A stretch of 41,545 nucleotides of DNA from Rhizosphaericola sp047606825. Its GTDB lineage: Bacteria; Bacteroidota; Bacteroidia; Chitinophagales; Chitinophagaceae. The notes under the pieces were generated by a model. The model was not told the DNA's origin, did no database searches, and worked only from the letters and a program-made list of their open reading frames with translations. Position numbers and translations under genes: made by a program. Location: positions 1-41,545 of the forward strand of contig JASGDY010000046.1 in NCBI GenBank assembly GCA_047606825.1, read 5' to 3'. This document shows positions 1 through 7,728 of this stretch, in pieces (the first letter of the stretch is position 1; the number at the start of each line of letters is the position of its first letter).

Positions 1-13
1 AATGAAAACGTTT

Positions 14-32
14 GCCGTCATTCCCGCGTAGG
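14..32 (+). repeat. Left half of a palindromic repeat flanking the IS
   Basis: GCCGTCATTCCCGCGTAGG lies directly outside the left IS end and pairs (18 of 19) with the sequence at 1464-1482. The same GCCGTCATTCC core forms the arms of the hairpin at 27463-27506. Either the IS landed in a copy of this dispersed palindrome, or the palindrome forms outer parts of its ends. Confidence 0.7.
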
Positions 33-34
33 TG

Positions 35-1426
35 CTATCGTGTGGACACATCTCGGTGTATCATCCAACCCTGAAACGCGGCGTCAAAGAGCTTTAAACC
101 AGTCCAGAGGGTGGTGATGCCCGGATGTCTTTTGCTTTCGTAGCCTTTCCATCCGCCCAGCCTGGCTATTACCCACACACAACGCTTTAAATCTTTGCGC
201 TCGTAAGGGTTTTTCTGCTTTTCCGTTCTGCCTTCCAGACGGGTCGTCTGATGCTCTAAAAATTCCTGTTCCTCCTGGCTGAAACAACTGTCGGCGCTTA
301 ATTCCCTTTCCGGTTCGGCATACGCCAGGCGCATCAGGAAGAGTTTTATGATCACCTCCAGGATCAACAGACAGAGTTTTCTGACAGACGCGCCGTATTC
401 CAGTTCGGAGGATTCTATATCGTAGCCTTCTTTCTTTAAGACCTTGAACACTTCTTCTATCGTCCAGCGCCAACTGTACCACTCGATGCAGCACAACGCT
501 GTTTCCATGCTTGTCACGCGGACGGTGGTCAGTAAACGCCGGCTTATTTTGTCCCTGCCCGTGCAGCCCGCTTCCAACGCTTCCACCAAATACAGCTTTA
601 GGGATTCGGGCGTGTCGCCGCCCGCGCTTTTGGGCCTGGCAAGCGTTACCTCTTTGTACTTTACTTCCAGCCTTGCCGTCCTGCGTTTACGGCCGTTGCG
701 GGCATCTACCGTGACTTCGGATGTTCCCTGGACAGCCTCGTGGGACAAACAACCGAACAACTTTTGTTTGTCCGCCAACGTCCTGTCCTTCGCCGCCCTT
801 ACCAACAAGTCGGTCTGTCCGTCAGGCACGGTGGCGTACTGGTCGTAGATGTCCCCCTCCCTGTCCTGGACGATGACCATTCCCGCCACCACGTCCGACA
901 GGGCGGACTGGGTGTTGCGGGATGCCTCGATCCACTTGTAGGACTCTTTTGCCTCGATGGGCAGTTTTGTGTATCCCCTTTCAGATTTGGACTCGAACTC
1001 CAGGGGGCGGTTCCAAATCCGGATGTCCGCATACCCGTAGGGGATGCCCTCCACCGCGTCCAGCACCAGGCTCGGATGGATGAAGAAGCCCAGCCCTTTG
1101 TCCTTGTTGGCGTTGGTTGTCCCGACGAAACTGTCTTTGTTTATCCGTCCGCTGTGCCCCGACAGGTTTATTTCCGAGCTGTCCTGGATGCACACGACAT
1201 ATCTGCCGCGGCAGGCAGCCTTGCAGTTGTCGCTGAAGTTGCCCACCAAGTCTTCCTCGCCCACCCTGTCGTTCCGCAAAAAGCGGTAGGCCCCTTTGGC
1301 CGACGCCTCGTCGCCCGTGGCCTGCCGGATGCTGTGCACTCCCTTGCGGAACAGGTCTTGCATAAGGTTGTTCCCCCGGTATACCAGTCTTATGTCCTCC
1401 AGATCCGTCAATCCTCGTTCATTCAT
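35..1426 (-). CDS. IS4-family transposase
   Basis: This DDE transposase would cut and rejoin the element ends. The N-terminal part (about residues 36-60, GDEASAKGAYRFL) matches the Tn5-type DNA-binding region. The catalytic Asp residues are seen at about 82 (CIQDSSEI) and 188 (VQDREGDIYD). The third acidic residue sits in the IS4-family YREK signature, with Tyr317, Arg320, Glu324 and Lys331 in exact Y-2-R-3-E-6-K spacing. At 463 aa it is close to Tn5 transposase (476 aa), so it looks full length. The ATG at 1424-1426 follows the right inverted repeat by about 20 bp. The gene is more GC-rich than much of the surrounding intergenic DNA. Assignment to IS4 is firm; the exact subgroup is inferred. 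Confidence 0.93.
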   Translation of the reverse strand: MNERGLTDLEDIRLVYRGNNLMQDLFRKGVHSIRQATGDEASAKGAYRFLRNDRVGEEDLVGNFSDNCKAACRGRYVVCIQDSSEINLSGHSGRINKDSFVGTTNANKDKGLGFFIHPSLVLDAVEGIPYGYADIRIWNRPLEFESKSERGYTKLPIEAKESYKWIEASRNTQSALSDVVAGMVIVQDREGDIYDQYATVPDGQTDLLVRAAKDRTLADKQKLFGCLSHEAVQGTSEVTVDARNGRKRRTARLEVKYKEVTLARPKSAGGDTPESLKLYLVEALEAGCTGRDKISRRLLTTVRVTSMETALCCIEWYSWRWTIEEVFKVLKKEGYDIESSELEYGASVRKLCLLILEVIIKLFLMRLAYAEPERELSADSCFSQEEQEFLEHQTTRLEGRTEKQKNPYERKDLKRCVWVIARLGGWKGYESKRHPGITTLWTGLKLFDAAFQGWMIHRDVSTR

Positions 1427-1462
1427 CCCACAAAGTTATACCTATTTGTGTCCACACGATAG
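35..1462 (-). mobile_element. IS4-family insertion sequence (Tn5/IS50-like), apparently complete
   Basis: A single transposase gene fills the element. The ends carry a perfect 16-bp inverted repeat, CTATCGTGTGGACACA at 35-50 and its complement at 1447-1462. The transposase stop codon (35-37) lies inside the left inverted repeat, as is common in compact insertion sequences. Outside the core repeats there is a second, nearly perfect 19-bp inverted pair (14-32 and 1464-1482), so the true element end could be further out. No direct target duplication was recognised on either reading. The intact reading frame suggests recent or current activity. Confidence 0.88.
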
Positions 1463-1463
1463 G

Positions 1464-1490
1464 CCTACCCGGGAATGACGGCTGAGGTGT
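1464..1490 (+). repeat. Right half of the palindromic repeat flanking the IS
   Basis: CCTACCCGGGAATGACGGC (1464-1482) is the inverted partner of 14-32. It continues with TGAGGTGTTT, which resembles the GAGGTGTTT that follows the same arm at 27501-27509. That similarity extends past the inverted repeat and argues that this is a dispersed repeat rather than IS sequence only. Confidence 0.65.
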
Positions 1491-1587
1491 TTGTTTTATG
1501 CGTGGCATATTTTGTTCCGGACCGTGCAACTAACAGAGCTATAAACGATTGGTTGTTACCATTTATCATCAAATTATCAAATTGGTG

Positions 1588-3498
1588 CTACAACGTTTCT
1601 TTCAACCAACTAAAAAACTCACGCTGCCATACCTGCGCGTTTTGGGGTTTCAATACCCAGTGGTTTTCGTCCGGGAAATACAATAGTTTGCTTTTGATGC
1701 CTTTGAGTTGTGCGGCTTGGAACGCTTGTTGGCCTTGCTCGATAGACACGCGGAAATCTTTTCCGCCTTGTACAATCATAATCGGGGTGTTCCATTTGTC
1801 AACGAAATTGCTGGGCGATTGGCTGAAGGAACGTTGTGCGACTACATTGTTTTTGTCCCAGTAAGCTCCGCCTTTTTCCCAGTTTTCAAACCACATCTCG
1901 TCGGTCGTTCCGTACATGCTCCTGAAGTCAAATACGCCGTCGTGCGCGATGAAAGTTTTGAATCTTCCTCCGTGGATACCCGCCAACGCAAAGACGGAAA
2001 AGCCACCAAAGCTTGCCCCGACGGCAGCCCGACGCGCCGTGTCCACATATTTTTCTTTAGAAACATTGTCAATCGCATCTAGATAATCCTGCAAAACCTG
2101 CCCGCCCCAATCCTTGCTCACGGATTCGTTCCATTTCGTACCAAACCCAGGCTGGCCGCGGCGGCAAGGCACGACGACAATATATCCCTGCGATGCCATC
2201 AACTGGAAATTCCAGCGATAGGAGAAGAACTGCGTCGTCGGCGACTGCGGTCCGCCTTGGCAGTACAAGAGCGTAGGATATTTTTTGTTCTTGTCAAACG
2301 ACGGCGGGAATACCAGCCAGACCATCATCTTTTTGTTGTCGGCAGTTGTAATCCATCGACGTTCCGTGGCGATATTACCAAGCGAACTATAAATGTTTTT
2401 ATTGATGTCGGTCAATTGTTGGAATTTCCCGTCTTTGATATCGACACTGTACAGGTCGGACGGATGTGCCATGGATTCTTTTGCTACTACAATATCTTTG
2501 CCTCTCTGACCGACGATATTATTGATGTCAAAATCGCCTTTTGTAATCTGACGGATGGCGGGCATCGTCTTGGTCAAACCGATATCGTTGACTGCAAACA
2601 GCTGTATCGTGCCATCAACCGGCGCAGTAAAAAACAAGGATTTGCCGTCTTCGCTCCATTTAAAACTTTCAACGTGTATGTCGTCGCGACCTGCGGTAAG
2701 ATTGAACCCGATGCCGTTGGTCATGACGACAAGGTCCTGCTTGTCCGATTCATAGCCGTCGGTTTTCATTTGCAGCCATGCCATCTTTCCTTGGGGCGAA
2801 AACGCCGGAGCAATGTCGTACCCTTTGTTGCTTTCGGTAAGGTTTTTTGTTTGTCCGGTGGCAATGTCATATTCGTAGATATCCGTGTTGGTACTAATCG
2901 CGTAGGATGTGCCAAAATCTTTTTTAGTAACGTAAACAATCTTTTTGCTGTCGGGCGTAAAGATGAAATCCTCGTCTCCGCCATTGGGTTGTTGCGGGCA
3001 GAAATAAGGTTCGTCTTTCATGATGTCCGTTTTGTTTTTTTCATCCGAAGTCGGTGCTAAAAAGACATGGCTAAATTTTCCCTCGAACCAAGTGTCCCAA
3101 TGGCGGTAGTTCAATGATGTATAGACTTGCGCCGTCGTATTGGGAAGGTCGGCATATCTGTCCTTGCCCAATATTTTTTGCAAGGGTACGTCCTGGTTGC
3201 TGATTTTGTATTTTCCGTCGGGAGATATACGGTCGTCGCCAACCAATATTTTTGAGTCCGCTTCCTGTATTTCCAATGGTTCGCCGCCCGCAAACGGGAT
3301 TTTATAGTACCTGCTGTTGCTTTTGTTTTCTTTGATGTCGGGTGTCGATACTTTGTAGACGATAAAGTTTTTGTCTTTGGACAATCCGATAGGGCTTATC
3401 CTGTTGAGTTGCCATAACAGTTCAGGTGTCAACACCTGCTGTGCGTTGATTGTATTCATTCCTGCGAGTAATGTTAATGCCAATAATATCGTTTTCAT
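1588..3498 (-). CDS. S9-family (prolyl oligopeptidase-like) serine peptidase, secreted
   Basis: This is probably an exported dipeptidyl- or acylaminoacyl-peptidase that degrades peptides in the periplasm. It has a signal peptide (MKTILLALTLLAGMNTINAQ), then a beta-propeller-like region with many repeated short strands (about residues 30-380), then an alpha/beta-hydrolase catalytic domain. The triad is visible: Ser about 496 in GASFGG, Asp about 581 in GGKDFR, and His about 613 in DENHW. The length of 636 aa is normal for the family. It is the last gene of a tight minus-strand set, starting 15 bp after the DUF4878 lipoprotein gene. Exact substrate preference cannot be read from the sequence. 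Confidence 0.9.
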   Translation of the reverse strand: MKTILLALTLLAGMNTINAQQVLTPELLWQLNRISPIGLSKDKNFIVYKVSTPDIKENKSNSRYYKIPFAGGEPLEIQEADSKILVGDDRISPDGKYKISNQDVPLQKILGKDRYADLPNTTAQVYTSLNYRHWDTWFEGKFSHVFLAPTSDEKNKTDIMKDEPYFCPQQPNGGDEDFIFTPDSKKIVYVTKKDFGTSYAISTNTDIYEYDIATGQTKNLTESNKGYDIAPAFSPQGKMAWLQMKTDGYESDKQDLVVMTNGIGFNLTAGRDDIHVESFKWSEDGKSLFFTAPVDGTIQLFAVNDIGLTKTMPAIRQITKGDFDINNIVGQRGKDIVVAKESMAHPSDLYSVDIKDGKFQQLTDINKNIYSSLGNIATERRWITTADNKKMMVWLVFPPSFDKNKKYPTLLYCQGGPQSPTTQFFSYRWNFQLMASQGYIVVVPCRRGQPGFGTKWNESVSKDWGGQVLQDYLDAIDNVSKEKYVDTARRAAVGASFGGFSVFALAGIHGGRFKTFIAHDGVFDFRSMYGTTDEMWFENWEKGGAYWDKNNVVAQRSFSQSPSNFVDKWNTPIMIVQGGKDFRVSIEQGQQAFQAAQLKGIKSKLLYFPDENHWVLKPQNAQVWQREFFSWLKETL

Positions 3499-3513
3499 CT
3501 TTATTCTATATAG

Positions 3514-4032
3514 TTAATGTGGAAGCTCCAGTACTTGGGTGTCTTTTCTGGTGGGTGTTACACCACTGTCGGATAGTTGCAAGGTTTGTCCCGGGGCTGT
3601 TGGTGTTTGGTTGTCTTCTTCGGGAAGGTGCAGGGAGTCCTCGCCGCCCATCATGTCCATGATACCGCTTTTGTCGAAAGCGACTTTCCAGTCCTTGCCT
3701 TCTTTCTTGACGGTAACGGTCAATGGATGTTGTTGTGTTTCGGAGCGCACGCTTGCCGTGGCGATATCGCCTTTGATTTGTATGTCGCTGATAAGAAATT
3801 TTTCGTTTGTGTTTTGGGAAGAGTCTTCCGACGTAAGCATTTGTTGCTGTATCATATTGAGTACGTCGGCACTCGCCTTGGTGGCGTATAGTTTGGCGGA
3901 TTGTGGGTCCTTGTGGTTCAGCGCGGTGAAGAAACTGGTAATCACCGTTTTGATTTGTGCCTTGTCCGAATTGCAGGACACCAAAGTCCATGCACATAAG
4001 CCTATAAGAAAAAACGACCGTATTTTGTTCAT
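3514..4032 (-). CDS. DUF4878-like lipoprotein
   Basis: This is a 172-aa predicted lipoprotein with lipobox Cys at residue 20 (TLVSC). After it comes an NTF2-like fold pattern typical of DUF4878: a helix with ITSFFTALNHKDPQSAKLYAT, and later strands ending in TVTVKKEGKDWKVAFDKSG. The C-terminal 45 residues are Pro/Thr/Gln-rich and probably disordered. It lies between a YiiX-like hydrolase and an S9 peptidase with gaps of 22 and 15 bp, so all three are probably co-transcribed. DUF4878 proteins have no assigned activity; a binding or assembly role at the cell envelope is only a guess. Confidence 0.72.
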   Translation of the reverse strand: MNKIRSFFLIGLCAWTLVSCNSDKAQIKTVITSFFTALNHKDPQSAKLYATKASADVLNMIQQQMLTSEDSSQNTNEKFLISDIQIKGDIATASVRSETQQHPLTVTVKKEGKDWKVAFDKSGIMDMMGGEDSLHLPEEDNQTPTAPGQTLQLSDSGVTPTRKDTQVLELPH

Positions 4033-4054
4033 TCTAAATTGTTTTCAATAATTC

Positions 4055-4702
4055 TCAAAAATACCGCAAACGTTTTATTTCACGGCATTCCGGGTGTAAA
4101 AAGATGGCATCTGGCGCGATATACCTTTTTCCCGAAAGCGTGTCTTTCTTGAAATAGTTGGTTTTGTGCACTATTTTTTCGATGGTTTTGGCGACAAATT
4201 CCGTGCAGTATAGTTTGTCGTCCGTCGCCAAGTCAAATGCCATGTCGAAGACAATAGCTTTTTTGTAAAGGTTTTGTGCTTGTTCGCGAACGGCTTCTTT
4301 TGTCGCTGCGTTCCAGCCGAAGCGGAAAATGCCAAACCCCTGGTTGTCGTAGCCGTTGACATATTGGGAAAGCCTGTCCCGCTTTAGTTTTTCGTCGGGG
4401 TTGGATTCGCCGCCGACCGCATGATAGATATAGACGATACCGTTTTCGATACTGGCAATGCCTACGTGCGAATAAGTCTGGTCGTTGCGGTTGAGTTTGC
4501 GGAGTGTCGCGCTGGTCAGGTCGTTGCCCGTTCTGGTAAGGATATCTCCCGTTTGGATGATGTGTCGGGCCGTCTCGCAGCAAAGAAGTGCTTTTTGTTG
4601 GTTGCTTTTGTGGCGATAGCTTGCCGTATCAATGTCCTGGCATCCCGTACAAAGGCAAAAGGGAAAAGTTAAAAGTAAAAAATAGAAATTGATTTTTAGC
4701 AT
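4055..4702 (-). CDS. YiiX/YebB-like permuted papain-fold cysteine hydrolase, lipoprotein
   Basis: This is predicted to be an envelope-anchored cysteine amidase or peptidase of the permuted NlpC/P60 (YiiX) group. The start was set at the ATG at 4700-4702 rather than 33 bp upstream. That ATG gives a clean signal peptide with a lipobox ending at Cys21 (CLCTGC); the longer version puts charged and Pro residues in front of it. The motif TGDILTR, His79 (TYSHVGIAS) and Cys166 (KLYCTEFV) match the His-then-Cys order of permuted family members. The codons for residues 7-15 are made from an A-rich repeat also found in intergenic DNA (near 18605 and 20062). It is first in the operon with the DUF4878 and S9 genes. 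The substrate is unknown. Confidence 0.8.
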   Translation of the reverse strand: MLKINFYFLLLTFPFCLCTGCQDIDTASYRHKSNQQKALLCCETARHIIQTGDILTRTGNDLTSATLRKLNRNDQTYSHVGIASIENGIVYIYHAVGGESNPDEKLKRDRLSQYVNGYDNQGFGIFRFGWNAATKEAVREQAQNLYKKAIVFDMAFDLATDDKLYCTEFVAKTIEKIVHKTNYFKKDTLSGKRYIAPDAIFLHPECREIKRLRYF

Positions 4703-4909
4703 TGGGCAATACGGTTTTGGAACGAAAATAGCCAATAACCGATTGGCTTTTGCTATTATTTTGCTATAAATAAAAGAATAAAATAGGAAAGGAATAACTA
4801 TCCCGACATGTTTTAAACAGAGAGATGTTGTTGCCTGTCAAAAAAGCGGCTAGGTGGCATCGGGCTCTGCCATAAATAATTTTTTTTATGCCATATTATC
4901 GAATTGCCT

Positions 4910-4917
4910 TACCTTTG
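4910..4917 (+). promoter_or_regulatory. Bacteroidota -7 promoter element for rpsO
   Basis: TACCTTTG matches the TAnnTTTG -7 consensus. It lies 50 bp before the rpsO start and is followed by CACCC. No clear TTG box is seen at the usual distance, so only the -7 element is supported. Confidence 0.5.
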
Positions 4918-4967
4918 CACCCGATTAAAAAGAGAAATTTTAAAAAAGAGGTTAAAAAAGATTTCAG

Positions 4968-5240
4968 ATGCCTTACTTAACGAAAGAAAAAAAAGTTGCG
5001 ATTTTCGCAGAATTTGGCGGAAGAGCTGAAAATACAGGCTCTATCGAAGCACAGGTTGCTTTGTTGACAGAACGCATCCAACACTTGACGCAGCACTTGA
5101 AGGTCAACAAGAAGGATTTCTCCACCCAGCGCGGTCTGATGAAGATGGTCGGACGCCGCAAGAAATGCCTGGCTTACTTACAGAAACATAATTTGGAAGG
5201 TTACCGTGCCCTGATTGCGAAATTGGGTCTCAGGAAATAA
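4968..5240 (+). CDS. rpsO: 30S ribosomal protein S15
   Basis: This is a 90-aa primary 16S rRNA-binding protein of the small-subunit platform. It shows the S15 signature across the whole length, including TGSIEAQVALLTERI, LTQHLKVNKKDFSTQRGL and the conserved MVGRRKKCLAYL near residue 60. The usual family length is 88-90 aa. An AT-rich leader of about 50 nt separates the -7 element from the ATG. A hairpin terminator follows 21 bp after the stop. The order rpsO-pnp is conserved widely in bacteria. Confidence 0.98.
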   Translation: MPYLTKEKKVAIFAEFGGRAENTGSIEAQVALLTERIQHLTQHLKVNKKDFSTQRGLMKMVGRRKKCLAYLQKHNLEGYRALIAKLGLRK

Positions 5241-5261
5241 TCTTTCATGGAAGGCATATAG

Positions 5262-5302
5262 ACTATTCCCGGCTGTTTATCCCAGTTGGGAATAGTTTTT
5301 TT
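5262..5302 (+). terminator. Rho-independent terminator after rpsO
   Basis: The stem ACTATTCCC / GGGAATAGT (9 bp) has a 17-nt loop and is followed by a run of seven T. Confidence 0.85.
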
Positions 5303-5368
5303 GTACCTATACGATTGATTGTATTGCGTTTTAAAGTTCTAAAGTATTTAATTTTCAAAAGATAGTTT

Positions 5369-7510
5369 ATGTTATCACAGCCATATAGTGTCAGCTTTGA
5401 CCTTGGACAAGATAGAAAAGTGACGATTGGTACGGGTAAACTGGCACGTCAAGCCGACGGTGCCGTGACCGTGCAACAGGGCAATACCGTATTGCTGGCG
5501 ACTGTCGTCGCCAACAAAGAGCCAAGGGAAGGACAGGATTTCTTTCCGTTGAGCGTTGATTACCAGGAAAAGTTTGCTGCTGCGGGACGCATCCCCGGCA
5601 CTTTCTTCAAAAGGGAAGGCCGCCTGAGCGATTACGAAGTATTGATTAGCCGTCTGGTGGACCGCGCTTTGCGTCCATTGTTCCCGGACGATTATTTCTG
5701 CGACGTGCAGGTATTGATTACGCTGGTGTCCAGCGACGCGGACATCATGCCGGATTCTTTGGCTTGCCTGGCTGCGTCGGCAGCGTTGGCCGTTTCGGAC
5801 ATTCCCATCAAAGAAATCATTTCCGAAGTACGTATCGCTAAAATCAACGGCGAATTTGTCGTCAACCCAGGCCGTTCCGCACTCGCCAACGCCGACATGG
5901 AATTTATCATCGCGGCAACTGAAAAGAACCTGATGATGGTGGAAGGCGAAAGCAAGGAAGTACAGGAAGAAGATTTGGTAAAAGCACTTGAAATTGCACA
6001 CGAAGCTATCCGCGTACAGATTGCCGCACAGGCGCAACTCCGCGACCAGAAAGGCATCGCCGGTAAGCGCGACTACACCAAGCCACTCGAAGACGAAGAA
6101 CTGAAGAAAAAAGTCGAAGACTTCTGCGCTGCCAAAATAAACGAAATCGCACACGCCGCTACTTCCAAACATGAACGGAGCGAGGCTTTCGATATTTTGA
6201 AAAAATCCCTGGTGGAAAGCCTTGGTGAAGAAGCCGAAGACGCTACCAAAAAACTGGCGAAAAAATATTATTCCGACCTCGAATGGCACTTGGTGCGCAA
6301 CATGATATTGGATGACCGCACACGCCTGGATGGCCGTCAACTAGACCAGGTGCGCCCATTGGCCATGGAAACGGATATTTTGCCGATTCCGCATGGTTCG
6401 TCCTTGTTCACGCGCGGTGAAACCCAGTCTTTGACGACCGTTACTTTAGGTACGCCCGACGACGAGTTGATGATAGACTCTGCCGCCGACACACATTACA
6501 ACAATTTTATTTTACACTATAACTTCCCTCCGTTCTCCACAGGCGAAATCAAGCCTATGCGAGGTCCCGGCCGTCGTGAAGTCGGACATGGCAATCTTGC
6601 TATGCGTAGCCTCAAACAGATGATGCCCGGCAACGACTATCCTTATACGGTGCGTGTCGTGAGCGATGTATTGGAATCCAACGGTTCCTCGTCCATGGCG
6701 ACAGTCTGTGCAGGTTCATTGGCATTGATGGATGCGGGCGTGCCCATTCCGAAACACGTAAGCGGTGTCGCGATGGGGTTGATTACAAGGGAAGACGGTA
6801 AATATGCGATATTGACCGACATCCTCGGTGACGAAGACCATTTGGGTGACATGGACTTTAAGGTAACGGGTACGCGTGACGGCATCACCGGCGTACAGAT
6901 GGACATCAAGGTCGATGGCCTCAGCATGGACGTGATGCGTGAAGCGTTAGCCCAGGCGCGCAATGGTCGTCTGCACATACTGGATGCGATGTACGAATGC
7001 ATTCCTGCGGCGCGTCCGGAAGTGAAGCCGCATGCTCCAAGGATGGAAAAACTCATCATCGACAAAGAATTTATCGGTGCGGTCATCGGTAAGGGTGGTG
7101 AAGTCATCCAAGGCATTCAAAAAGAAACCGGCACGACCATCACGATTGAGGAAGTCGGCGAAACAGGCGAAGTCAGCATCTTCTCCTCCAACAAGGACAG
7201 CGTTGAAAAAGCACTGGAAATCATCAAGGGCATTGTTGCCGTACCTGAAGTGGGAACGGTGTACGACGGCACTATCAAGAGCGTCAAGGAGTTTGGTGCT
7301 TTTGTTGAGTTCCTACCGAAAAAAGAAGGCCTGCTGCACATCAGCGAAATCAGTTGGAGCCGTCTGGAATCCATGGAAGGCATCTATAAAGAAGGGGATC
7401 CTGTCAAGGTAAAACTGATTGGCATTGACGGCAAGACCGGGAAATTCAAACTGAGCCACAAGGCGTTGTTGCCGAGGCCTGAAAGGAAGCAGCCACCAGT
7501 GACGCAATAG
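5369..7510 (+). CDS. pnp: Polyribonucleotide nucleotidyltransferase (PNPase)
   Basis: This enzyme carries out phosphorolytic 3'-5' RNA decay in the cytoplasm as a trimer. Two RNase PH-like domains flank an all-helical linker (about residues 235-300); the second has the GETQSLTTVTLG and GPGRREVGHGNLA motifs. A KH domain starts near residue 558 (DKEFIGAVIGKGGEVIQGI), and an S1 domain spans about residues 627-705 (GTIKSVKEFGAFVEF). The length of 713 aa is normal. The ATG at 5369 gives the standard family N-terminus. It lies 129 bp after rpsO with a terminator between them, so at least partly separate transcription or read-through is expected. Confidence 0.98.
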   Translation: MLSQPYSVSFDLGQDRKVTIGTGKLARQADGAVTVQQGNTVLLATVVANKEPREGQDFFPLSVDYQEKFAAAGRIPGTFFKREGRLSDYEVLISRLVDRALRPLFPDDYFCDVQVLITLVSSDADIMPDSLACLAASAALAVSDIPIKEIISEVRIAKINGEFVVNPGRSALANADMEFIIAATEKNLMMVEGESKEVQEEDLVKALEIAHEAIRVQIAAQAQLRDQKGIAGKRDYTKPLEDEELKKKVEDFCAAKINEIAHAATSKHERSEAFDILKKSLVESLGEEAEDATKKLAKKYYSDLEWHLVRNMILDDRTRLDGRQLDQVRPLAMETDILPIPHGSSLFTRGETQSLTTVTLGTPDDELMIDSAADTHYNNFILHYNFPPFSTGEIKPMRGPGRREVGHGNLAMRSLKQMMPGNDYPYTVRVVSDVLESNGSSSMATVCAGSLALMDAGVPIPKHVSGVAMGLITREDGKYAILTDILGDEDHLGDMDFKVTGTRDGITGVQMDIKVDGLSMDVMREALAQARNGRLHILDAMYECIPAARPEVKPHAPRMEKLIIDKEFIGAVIGKGGEVIQGIQKETGTTITIEEVGETGEVSIFSSNKDSVEKALEIIKGIVAVPEVGTVYDGTIKSVKEFGAFVEFLPKKEGLLHISEISWSRLESMEGIYKEGDPVKVKLIGIDGKTGKFKLSHKALLPRPERKQPPVTQ

Positions 7511-7544
7511 TAAAATAAACATATAATTTTTATAAATGTATTTA

Positions 7545-7571
7545 CCCATGAATTATTTCATGGGTTTTTTT
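7545..7571 (+). terminator. Rho-independent terminator after pnp
   Basis: CCCATGAA / TTCATGGG form an 8-bp stem with a 4-nt loop (TTAT), followed by seven T. Confidence 0.9.
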
Positions 7572-7589
7572 GTGTTGGCAATGTTTTTG

Positions 7590-7622
7590 TTGTACAATCC
7601 TTAGAGATTTATTGTATTTTTG
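7590..7622 (+). promoter_or_regulatory. Probable promoter of SusC/SusD pair 1
   Basis: TTG at 7590-7592 is followed after 22 nt by TATTTTTG at 7615-7622. This fits the Bacteroidota TTG-(17-23)-TAnnTTTG pattern. It would give a 5' leader of about 100 nt before the SusC start. Confidence 0.5.
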
Positions 7623-7728
7623 TTTACACTTTGTTGATGTAATGTTTTGTGTAGGCTTTGTTTTTATGTGTTGAAGTACCTGCCTTGCGACTATATATTT
7701 ATTTTTTATCTTAAACTTTACTGAACAC

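Noticed and set aside
740..1462. 240-aa plus-strand frame over the IS
   Set aside because: It is antisense to the transposase, which has complete family motifs. The frame has no recognisable domain and is a by-product of GC-rich codons.
5375..6340. 321-aa minus-strand frame
   Set aside because: It lies wholly antisense to pnp and shows Phe/Cys-rich low-complexity composition typical of shadow frames.
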